From assembly GCF_900109685.1 (NCBI RefSeq), contig NZ_FOBB01000008.1, positions 186,001 to 250,000 on the forward strand: DNA of 64,000 nt, in the 5' to 3' direction. The position numbers were made by a program, and so were the translations under genes. Shown here in pieces: positions 19,012 to 25,414 of this stretch (the first letter of the stretch is position 1; the number at the start of each line of letters is the position of its first letter). A model generated the notes under the pieces. The model had not been told where the DNA came from. It saw nothing but the letters and a program-made list of their open reading frames with translations, and ran no database searches. This DNA is from Chitinophaga rupis (GTDB lineage: Bacteria > Bacteroidota > Bacteroidia > Chitinophagales > Chitinophagaceae).

Positions 19012-20916
19012 ATGAGCGGAACTAATTATCTAAGCAAGGCATTTAAACACGCCGGTTTTATTTTTTGCTGGTTATATGCAGGTATTTGTTTTGGGCAGTC
19101 GCCAACAAAGGTAACTTTCTCATCGCCGGATAGTAACCTGGTAGCTAAGTTTTACCAGGTACAGGAAGGGAACGGTAAAACCATGTACTACGAGGTAAGC
19201 TATAAGGGTAAAACCGTAATACGCCCGTCTGTACTGGATATCCTGCTGGATAATCATTTATCTGAAAGCGCCATGGCGCTTTTTGTAGATACGCTTACCC
19301 GCTGGACATCCAACCTGGTAATTAAACACATTACCCGGCAACAGCAGGATACCAGCTGGGTACCGGTAACAGGGGAGCGGTCGGTAATACGTGATCATTA
19401 CAATGCGGTTACCATTGCCATGGAAAAAGCAGGTAATCCGGTTTATCATATGAACATAGAGCTGCGGGCCTATAATGAAGGCATTGCCATCCGTTATTAT
19501 TTTCCGCTGAATGAAAAAGGAAGCTATTACCACGTTACGGCAGAACATACCGAGTTCGCTTTACCGGCAGGCACCACTGCCTTCCATGCTTTATGGGGGC
19601 AGGCTGCCTATCAGGAGATGCCTTTGAAAAACTGGCCTGGCGAAGCAGAACGTCCGCTCACCTTAAAGCTGCCCAATGGATTGTATGCCTGCCTGGCGGA
19701 AGCGCAGATGGTGGACTATGCAAGGACTAAATTTGCCTTACACCCGAAAAAGCCTAATACTATTATAACGGCCATGTATACACCGGCCGACCTGATCTCG
19801 CCTTTTGCAACGCCCTGGCGGCTGATCATGGTGGCTGAGCAGCCTGGCCGTTTAATAGAAAATAATTTTGTGCTGCTGAACCTGAACCAGCCAACCGGTA
19901 TTAAAGACCTGAGCTGGATAAAGCCCGGCAAGATCTTTCGGGTAATGTCGCAAACAACCGCTGACGCCAAAGCCGGTATTGACTTTGCAGTAAAACGCCA
20001 CCTGCAGTATATCCTGTTCGACTGGAAATGGTACGGCCCTGCCTTTGATTTTAATTCAGACGCTACCAAAGTAGCGATTCCTGATTTTGACCTGCCGGGT
20101 ATCATACAATACGGGAAGGAAAGAGGTATTGGTGTTTGGCTGTATGTAAACCAGCAGGCATTGCTGAAACAGTCCGACTCACTCTTCCGGGTATACGAAC
20201 AATGGGGCGTAAAAGGCGTAAAATTCGGCTTTGTGCAGGCAGGCTCCCACCGCTGGACCACCTGGCTGGAAGAAATGTTTAATAAAGCCGCCGGCAGCCA
20301 TATGATGGTAAATGTGCACGATGACTGGCGCCCTACCGGTGAACAGCGTACCTGGCCCAATTTAATGAGCGCAGAAGGCATCCGCGGCAACGAAGAAATG
20401 CCGGATGCCACACACAATGCTATTTTGCCCTTTACCCGTTACATTGCCGGCGCCGCTGATTATACCATTTGTTATTATGATAAGCGCATAAAAACCACGC
20501 ATGCGCATCAGCTGGCGCTGGCAGCTATTTATTACAGTCCGCTGCAAACCCTTTACTGGTACGATAAGCCGGAGCTGAGCAACGGGGAGCCGGAGCTGGA
20601 ATTCTGGGATCATATACCCTGCACCTGGGATGAGACCCGGGTACTGCAGGGAACCCCCGGCCAGTATATTTCCGTAGCCCGCAGAAAAGGAGCGGAATGG
20701 TTTGTAGGCACCATTACTAACAATAATGCACGTACGCTGCAGCTGGCGTTTAACTTTTTACCGCCCGGAAAAACTTTTACTGCTAAGATCTATAGCGATG
20801 ATCCTGCAATGGAAACATCTACCAGGGTCAGAACAGAACAGCGTAGCGTTGATGCAAATACGATCTTAAACATCCGGCTGCCTGCCTCAGGCGGGCTTGC
20901 AGTATGGGTGTATTAG
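19012..20916 (+). CDS. Glycoside hydrolase family 97 protein
   Basis: GH97 enzyme of 634 residues (known activities are alpha-glucosidase and alpha-galactosidase), exported by a signal peptide ending near CFG-Q. An N-terminal beta-sandwich (about 30-290) carries KVTFSSPDSNLVAKFY; the TIM barrel (about 300-540) carries LFDWKWYGPAFDF, GVKGVKFGFVQAG and LMSAEGIRGNEEMPDATHN; a short C-terminal beta domain follows. In retaining GH97 enzymes the barrel block GVKxxKxDF holds the nucleophile Asp; here that position is Gly406, as seen in inverting-type members that use Glu residues as base. The stereochemistry is therefore inferred and the substrate is open. It is the last gene of the PUL. Confidence 0.88.
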   Translation: MSGTNYLSKAFKHAGFIFCWLYAGICFGQSPTKVTFSSPDSNLVAKFYQVQEGNGKTMYYEVSYKGKTVIRPSVLDILLDNHLSESAMALFVDTLTRWTSNLVIKHITRQQQDTSWVPVTGERSVIRDHYNAVTIAMEKAGNPVYHMNIELRAYNEGIAIRYYFPLNEKGSYYHVTAEHTEFALPAGTTAFHALWGQAAYQEMPLKNWPGEAERPLTLKLPNGLYACLAEAQMVDYARTKFALHPKKPNTIITAMYTPADLISPFATPWRLIMVAEQPGRLIENNFVLLNLNQPTGIKDLSWIKPGKIFRVMSQTTADAKAGIDFAVKRHLQYILFDWKWYGPAFDFNSDATKVAIPDFDLPGIIQYGKERGIGVWLYVNQQALLKQSDSLFRVYEQWGVKGVKFGFVQAGSHRWTTWLEEMFNKAAGSHMMVNVHDDWRPTGEQRTWPNLMSAEGIRGNEEMPDATHNAILPFTRYIAGAADYTICYYDKRIKTTHAHQLALAAIYYSPLQTLYWYDKPELSNGEPELEFWDHIPCTWDETRVLQGTPGQYISVARRKGAEWFVGTITNNNARTLQLAFNFLPPGKTFTAKIYSDDPAMETSTRVRTEQRSVDANTILNIRLPASGGLAVWVY

Positions 20917-20936
20917 TTAATTATACAGTATCCATG

Positions 20937-20948
20937 AAAACCGGTTTT
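20937..20948. repeat. Perfect 12-bp palindrome after the PUL
   Basis: AAAACCGGTTTT lies 20 bp downstream of the GH97 stop codon. It has no loop and no immediate U-tract, although T-rich runs follow around 20970 and 20990. It could be part of a weak terminator or a protein site. Confidence 0.25.
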
Positions 20949-21030
20949 AGCACCTTGAAGACCCTATTTTTTCTTTTTTGCCATTCTCGCTTTTTTTTCC
21001 TATATTCAGTATGAAGTTATTTATACTGTC

Positions 21031-21435
21031 ATGTCAAAAGAAGCACAGATAAAAGCTGTTTTAGAGGATTATCTAAATGCTGAATCCTCCTTGAAAGAAT
21101 GCGCTCAGGCAAGAGAAGAAACCCTGATAAGATATAACCACCTCACTGAAGAACATCACCCTCCCGGTAACAGCTATAACACACATACAGCAGCTCCCAT
21201 CATAAGCGCCTATGACGAAATAAAAAGCCTGGATAAGACTATTGAAGATACCAGGCACAAGCTAAATGAAGCCACTGCAAAAATAAAGGAGTATATACAT
21301 GCCCTGAAAGGACGGCCGCTTGAAGTACAATTTGCATTTGATTCGCTGAACCACCGCGCCGGCGCCCATCAGTTTTACCTGGAAAATGACGAATTAAAGG
21401 TTAGGCATTTATCCGCGAAAATAGAGGAGCCTTAG
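21031..21435 (+). CDS. Hypothetical coiled-coil protein
   Basis: A 134-residue soluble protein that I do not recognise. It is rich in Glu, Lys and Ala. Two likely coiled-coil stretches (about 5-40 and 60-95) flank a loop with HHPPGNSYNTHTAAP. No signal peptide or membrane segment is visible. It stands alone between the PUL and a convergent sigma/anti-sigma operon, whose last gene ends 9 bp away. The codon use and the clean ATG support a real gene. Confidence 0.55.
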   Translation: MSKEAQIKAVLEDYLNAESSLKECAQAREETLIRYNHLTEEHHPPGNSYNTHTAAPIISAYDEIKSLDKTIEDTRHKLNEATAKIKEYIHALKGRPLEVQFAFDSLNHRAGAHQFYLENDELKVRHLSAKIEEP

Positions 21436-21444
21436 AACCGGATT

Positions 21445-21825
21445 TCACACCGCCCGGTCTCTTCTGACCAGGTACTTATCCAAAAACATCAATCCCAGCA
21501 GCACATTCAGGAAAAGCAGGCAATTAACGGTTTTACGGTTAAAGTACCGGCCTATATCCAGCTTGCTAACATCAACGGGTAAACGGAATTTGCCCGCTGC
21601 AGACCAGTTAAAAGAGGGGAGGGCATACACCACTGCACCGGCTATCAGCAACAGGAAGAACAGGCCGGTGCCATACACCACCTTTTTATTGAGATAGCTG
21701 CGGGATGCAGGTGCAATACGTGTTCCGGCAATAGCGCCCATTACTTTTTTAGAGAAATCAGGGGAGGGAGGGGTAAGCTCCAGGTCTTCCCGTAAATGTT
21801 TTTCTATATCAAAACGTTTCTCCAT
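21445..21825 (-). CDS. Putative anti-sigma factor-like membrane protein
   Basis: A 126-residue protein with a cytoplasmic N-terminal segment (about 1-45, containing DLELTPPSPDFSKKVMGAI) and two membrane helices (about 50-68 and 98-115). The gene starts 16 bp after the stop of an ECF sigma gene on the same strand. That position and topology fit an anti-sigma or membrane sensor partner. No zinc-binding HxxxCxxC motif is present, so it is not a classical ZAS anti-sigma factor; the role is inferred from context. Confidence 0.6.
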   Translation of the reverse strand: MEKRFDIEKHLREDLELTPPSPDFSKKVMGAIAGTRIAPASRSYLNKKVVYGTGLFFLLLIAGAVVYALPSFNWSAAGKFRLPVDVSKLDIGRYFNRKTVNCLLFLNVLLGLMFLDKYLVRRDRAV

Positions 21826-21841
21826 ATCCGTTCACTTAACA

Positions 21842-22414
21842 CTAATTTAAGATTTCTTTTATTTCATCTGCAAAATAGAGCTCCAGCTTTTCTTTGAGCC
21901 GTAACCGCGCCCGGTGCAGCTTCACCTTTACTGCATTGGGGGTAAGGCCCATGATAACGCCTATTTCCTCAATGCTTTGCTCCGCTTTGTAGAATAGGGT
22001 AATGATCGTTGCATCATCTGCGCTTAACAGCCCGATCACATGATTGACCAGCAGGTGTGTGGAGCGCTTTTCCGTTGGATCAGCACTATTCCCGGTATGT
22101 TGTGCATGCACCGTTCCAGGGTCGAGGGGATCCATGCGTGGTTTTACCTTTCGTAAAAAGGTCCTGGTAGTATTCATGGCAATGGTACACAGCCAGGTGC
22201 TGAATTTGGCATCCCGCCTGAAATCTGCCAGGGAGCGGTAAGCCTTCACAAATACATCCTGGGCTATTTCTTCCGCATCCTCCCGGTTGCGGCTATAACG
22301 TAGCGCAATGGTAAATACAAAGTGCTGATACCGTTTTATCAATTCCTCAAAACTTTGCTGATCACCCTGTAGTACCTGGTTGATAATTTCAATGTCATCC
22401 ATTCCTGCGTGCAT
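21842..22414 (-). CDS. ECF-subfamily RNA polymerase sigma factor
   Basis: A 190-residue alternative sigma factor. Region 2: SFEELIKRYQHFVFTIALRY, NREDAEEIAQDVFVKAYRSL and KFSTWLCTIAMNTTRTFLRK. Region 4: SADDATIITLFYKAEQSIEE and GLTPNAVKVKLHRARLRLKE. The ATG at 22414 leaves only about a 6-nt leader from the predicted start site; the ATG at 22402 (MDDIEIINQV) is a reasonable alternative. It is followed by a putative anti-sigma gene. It is divergent from a membrane-protein gene, and both genes carry TGTAACCT-14-TAGTCA upstream, so autoregulation is likely. Confidence 0.92.
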   Translation of the reverse strand: MHAGMDDIEIINQVLQGDQQSFEELIKRYQHFVFTIALRYSRNREDAEEIAQDVFVKAYRSLADFRRDAKFSTWLCTIAMNTTRTFLRKVKPRMDPLDPGTVHAQHTGNSADPTEKRSTHLLVNHVIGLLSADDATIITLFYKAEQSIEEIGVIMGLTPNAVKVKLHRARLRLKEKLELYFADEIKEILN

Positions 22415-22426
22415 AGATGAGAGGTA

Positions 22427-22454
22427 TGACTACTATTATAACCCGGAGGTTACA
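22427..22454 (-). promoter_or_regulatory. Candidate autoregulatory ECF promoter for the second sigma gene
   Basis: On the minus strand, TGTAACCT (22454 to 22447), a 14-base spacer, then TAGTCA (22432 to 22427). The plus-strand element at 22484-22511 has the same two boxes and the same spacer length. The GTC in the downstream box is common in ECF -10 elements. Confidence 0.7.
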
Positions 22455-22483
22455 CTACAATTTAAAATAATTAAGGTGTTTCC

Positions 22484-22511
22484 TGTAACCTGATCTTTTT
22501 AATGGTAGTCA
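22484..22511 (+). promoter_or_regulatory. Candidate ECF promoter for the divergent membrane-protein gene
   Basis: TGTAACCT (22484-22491), a 14-base spacer, TAGTCA (22506-22511), 40 bp before the ATG at 22552. It is identical in both boxes and spacing to the element driving the divergent sigma gene, while the spacer sequences differ, so it is unlikely to be a simple recent duplication. Confidence 0.7.
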
Positions 22512-22551
22512 AAGCTTGTATAAACTTAATATTCACAACAAATGCTTTATC

Positions 22552-22902
22552 ATGAATAGTAATGAAATGTTGACGGCCGTACTGGTGCCCCTGGCCGCTA
22601 TGGCTTTAGCTTTTGGGATTATATATCTCCTCAGGAAAGAGAACCTGGCCATGATAGAAAAGGGCATGAACCCTAAAATAGACCGGCCGGCCCCTTACAC
22701 CAACCTAAAATATGGCCTACTGCTTACCGGCGGTGGGTTTGGCTTATTGCTGGCATATCTTATAGATGTTGCCGTGCCGGTCATTAACGGGGAAGACAAT
22801 GCCTCTATCTATTTTGCCCTTATTGCTATCTTTGGGGGCATTGGCCTTATTGCATCTTACCGCATCGAAAAAAAGGAGCTCCTGGATAAACGCCCGGAAT
22901 AA
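22552..22902 (+). CDS. Small membrane protein, DUF6249-like
   Basis: A 116-residue protein with three membrane helices (about 7-24, 50-70, 80-100). A short cytoplasmic loop after the first helix (RKENLAMIEKGMNPKI) resembles the DUF6249-type proteins that often sit beside Bacteroidetes ECF sigma genes. I start at the ATG at 22552 (MNSNEMLTAV); an upstream TTG at 22516 overlaps the promoter region. Its promoter matches that of the divergent sigma gene, so it is probably a regulon member. The function is unknown. Confidence 0.65.
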   Translation: MNSNEMLTAVLVPLAAMALAFGIIYLLRKENLAMIEKGMNPKIDRPAPYTNLKYGLLLTGGGFGLLLAYLIDVAVPVINGEDNASIYFALIAIFGGIGLIASYRIEKKELLDKRPE

Positions 22903-22932
22903 ACAGTTCATTTCACCCCTTAAAAACAGATT

Positions 22933-23856
22933 ATGAAAGCCTTGCTGCTTGTGTCCATTCTTTTACTACCCTTTACTGCATCCGCACAATCTAAAAAAGC
23001 ATTAGCGGAAAAACTGGGATACCCTAAAGACACTAAGTTATTGATCATTCATGCGGATGATGCCGGCGTCTCCCATTCAGCAAATGCTGCTATCATCGCC
23101 GCTTATGAAAAAAAGGCCATCAGCTCCGCTGCTATTATGGTGCCCTGCCCCTGGTTCCCTGAAATAGCCGCCTATGCAAAAGCGCATCCTGAACTGGATT
23201 GGGGTATCCATATTACCTTAACCGCTGAATGGAAAAATTATAAATGGGGTGGTGTGTCATCCGCCAATGAGATCCCAAGCCTGCTGGATAAGGATGGGTA
23301 TCTTTATGCTTCGGTGGAAGAATTTAAGAAACATGCAAAACCGGAAGAAGTGCGGAAAGAGATCCGGGCGCAGATCCGGAAGGCAATGGCTGCCGGCATC
23401 AAATTAAGCCACCTGGATACTCATATGGGCAGCGTATATGCATCGCCGGAATTGGTAGAAATATACCAGCAGGTTGGTAAAGAATTTCATTTACCGGTTT
23501 TGGTGCCAATGAATATGATACAGCTAATGGCCCCGCAAATGCTGCCCTATATCGACACCATGAATAACGTGATCGTTGATCAGTTTATATCTGCCTATAA
23601 AGCCGCTCCGGCTGATCAATGGCATGTGTATTATGACCAGGCGCTGGACCGCTTAAAACCCGGACTGAACGAAATGATTTTTCACCTGGCGTATGATAAT
23701 GATGAAATGCAGGCCGTTACCATTGAGCATCCTGATTTTGGCGCTGCCTGGCGGCAAAATGATTTCAATTATGTGACCAGTGAGGCGTTTAAAACACTGC
23801 TTGAAAAAAAAGGGATCCGTGTTATTACCTGGAAAGAGATCCTCGCAACGCTTTAA
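22933..23856 (+). CDS. YdjC/ChbG-type carbohydrate deacetylase, secreted
   Basis: A metal-dependent deacetylase-like protein of 307 residues, in the family that removes acetyl groups from amino sugars. It has a signal peptide (ALLLVSILLLPFTASAQ). The metal/active-site motifs are IIHADDAGVSHSAN (about 36-49), DWGIHITLTAEW and SHLDTHMGS. The histidines and aspartates of the family are present, so it should be active. Export is less common for this mostly cytosolic family and suggests it acts on periplasmic oligosaccharides. It follows the DUF6249-like gene by 30 bp and may be cotranscribed, which would place it under ECF control. Confidence 0.82.
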   Translation: MKALLLVSILLLPFTASAQSKKALAEKLGYPKDTKLLIIHADDAGVSHSANAAIIAAYEKKAISSAAIMVPCPWFPEIAAYAKAHPELDWGIHITLTAEWKNYKWGGVSSANEIPSLLDKDGYLYASVEEFKKHAKPEEVRKEIRAQIRKAMAAGIKLSHLDTHMGSVYASPELVEIYQQVGKEFHLPVLVPMNMIQLMAPQMLPYIDTMNNVIVDQFISAYKAAPADQWHVYYDQALDRLKPGLNEMIFHLAYDNDEMQAVTIEHPDFGAAWRQNDFNYVTSEAFKTLLEKKGIRVITWKEILATL

Positions 23857-23888
23857 CAGGGAATATTCAGCTCATTTAAAATCTTTAA

Positions 23889-23923
23889 ATTTGGAGGAAA
23901 TCGGTCACTTAATTCCTCCAAAT
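23889..23923 (+). promoter_or_regulatory. 11-bp inverted repeat spanning the start codon of the Crp/Fnr gene
   Basis: ATTTGGAGGAA (23889-23899) and TTCCTCCAAAT (23913-23923) are perfect inverted copies with a 13-nt loop; the right arm includes the first two bases of the ATG at 23922. As RNA this hairpin would hide the start codon; as DNA it is a plausible dimer operator for autoregulation by the encoded protein. Confidence 0.55.
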
Positions 23924-24503
23924 GACATCTTATTACGATACCTTATTCGCCTATATCGCCCGCATACTTGAGCTGCCGGAGCACGACAAGATCTCCTGCC
24001 GGGAAACCTTTCATCCGCTGACAGTACCTAAGGATACGCTGCTGGAAACAGCCGGTAAGGTGCCATTATACCACAACTTTATTGTTTCAGGCTATATGCG
24101 GAAATACTATATCAATGAAAAAGGCGAGGAGGTGACCAGTGACCTGAATGATGGACCCCGTTTTTTCACCTCCTACATGGCATTCGTTAATCAAACGGTG
24201 TCCAATGAATACCTGCACTGCATCACCGACTGCGAGCTGCTGCGCATTTCCAAGCCGGATGCCGACCGTACGGCAGGCACCAGCTATACCCAGAAAGATT
24301 ATACTATCCGGCTGTTCCACCAGGTACAGGAAGAATACCTGGAACGGATCAACGACCTGGCCAACCTGACAGCAGAGCAGCGTTACCGGAAATTCATAGA
24401 CAGGTCGCCTAACATTATGAAACATGTACCGCTGAAATATATTGCCTCTTACCTGGGTATCAAACCTGAAAGCCTTAGCCGTATCCGGCGGGAGATTTCC
24501 TAA
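23922..24503 (+). CDS. Crp/Fnr-family transcriptional regulator
   Basis: A 193-residue regulator. Residues about 20-115 form a cyclic-nucleotide-binding-type beta-roll (FHPLTVPKDTLLETAGKVP, NFIVSGYMRKYYINEKGEE). The C-terminus ends in a short helix-turn-helix with YIASYLGIKPESLSRIRREI, as usual in the compact Bacteroidetes members. The phosphate-binding residues of true CRP are not obvious, so the ligand is unknown. It lies 65 bp after the deacetylase gene and upstream of the DUF2306 gene. An inverted repeat covers its start codon. Confidence 0.87.
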   Translation: MTSYYDTLFAYIARILELPEHDKISCRETFHPLTVPKDTLLETAGKVPLYHNFIVSGYMRKYYINEKGEEVTSDLNDGPRFFTSYMAFVNQTVSNEYLHCITDCELLRISKPDADRTAGTSYTQKDYTIRLFHQVQEEYLERINDLANLTAEQRYRKFIDRSPNIMKHVPLKYIASYLGIKPESLSRIRREIS

Positions 24504-24512
24504 CAATTGTTA
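24501..24512. promoter_or_regulatory. Perfect 12-bp palindrome TAACAATTGTTA
   Basis: It starts with the stop codon of the Crp/Fnr gene and lies 35 bp before the next gene, upstream of a TATTTTTG -7-like element at 24536-24543. This is a plausible operator for the DUF2306 gene; the binding protein is unknown. Confidence 0.35.
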
Positions 24513-24547
24513 AGTGGATTTGCCTGCGCGCCGGATATTTTTGCAGT

Positions 24548-25369
24548 ATGCTTACATATCTGTTAAAAGCCCCTCAGGCGGTGGCTGCAAAAATCTTGCA
24601 GTGGGCCGTCCGGAGCTGGTTTGCCGTTTTTTTCGCAGGGCAGCTGATCTTTGCCTCCTATATTATCCTGCTCTACTGGTGGTCCGCCGCACTGGGACGC
24701 CTGGAGCGCTGGAATGCTGCAACGCCGCATTTATATGTTAAAGGCGCCCCTCTTCATAATTCGGTGTTTGCGCTGCATATAGGAATAGCCGCGCTTATAA
24801 GCCTGCTGGGGCCTTTGCAGCTGCTACCGGCCATCCGGCGGTATGCGCCGCGGTTTCACCGCGTTAGCGGGCGTTTTTATATCTTCTTTGCCTTTGCTAT
24901 CGGCATCGATGGGATATTGCTGGCCTGGCGGAAAGGGGCGGTGGGCGGAACCACGGATCATTTCATTATTTCCATCAATGCAGTCATTATCCTGGTATGC
25001 GCTTATTACACCATCCGCTACGCAATAAAACGGCAGCTGGCAATACATAACCGCTGGGCAGTGCACCTGGTTCTGGCCATGAGCGGGGTATGGCTGTTCC
25101 GCGTTTTCCTGATGTTGTGGCTGGTAATTAACCAGGGGCCGGTAGGCTTTGACCCGGATACGTTCACGGGCCCCTTCCTGACCACCTTAGCCATTGCAGT
25201 ATATATATTTCCGCAAGTGATCGTATGGTGGTATTTCCAGGCAAAGGAGGCAGGGACTGCATGGCCTAAATGGATGTTCTCCATCGCACTGCTGTGTATT
25301 ACCCTGGGAATGTTAGTTGGTGTTTTTGCTGCAACCATGGGAATGTGGCTGCCACGTATGAAATGGTAG
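24548..25369 (+). CDS. DUF2306 multi-pass membrane protein
   Basis: A 273-residue protein with about seven hydrophobic helices. The layout resembles DUF2306 proteins: a conserved HIGIAALISLLGPLQLLP segment, then RRYAPRFHRVSGRFYI, and IHNRWAVHLVLAMSGVWLFR with conserved His/Arg. The biochemical role of the family is not known. It begins with the ATG at 24548, 44 bp after the Crp/Fnr stop, and may have its own promoter there. Confidence 0.78.
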   Translation: MLTYLLKAPQAVAAKILQWAVRSWFAVFFAGQLIFASYIILLYWWSAALGRLERWNAATPHLYVKGAPLHNSVFALHIGIAALISLLGPLQLLPAIRRYAPRFHRVSGRFYIFFAFAIGIDGILLAWRKGAVGGTTDHFIISINAVIILVCAYYTIRYAIKRQLAIHNRWAVHLVLAMSGVWLFRVFLMLWLVINQGPVGFDPDTFTGPFLTTLAIAVYIFPQVIVWWYFQAKEAGTAWPKWMFSIALLCITLGMLVGVFAATMGMWLPRMKW

Positions 25370-25414
25370 GGAAGGTGGGAAAAACATTTTATCTTGGGGG
25401 GCTAAACCCACGTC

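Noticed and set aside
20937..20948. AAAACCGGTTTT as an intrinsic terminator of the PUL
   Set aside because: The palindrome has no loop and no adjacent U-tract; kept only as a low-confidence repeat.
24536..24543. TATTTTTG as a full promoter for the DUF2306 gene
   Set aside because: It fits the -7 consensus but lies only 4 bp before the ATG, and no TTTG box is at the proper distance; mentioned only as context.
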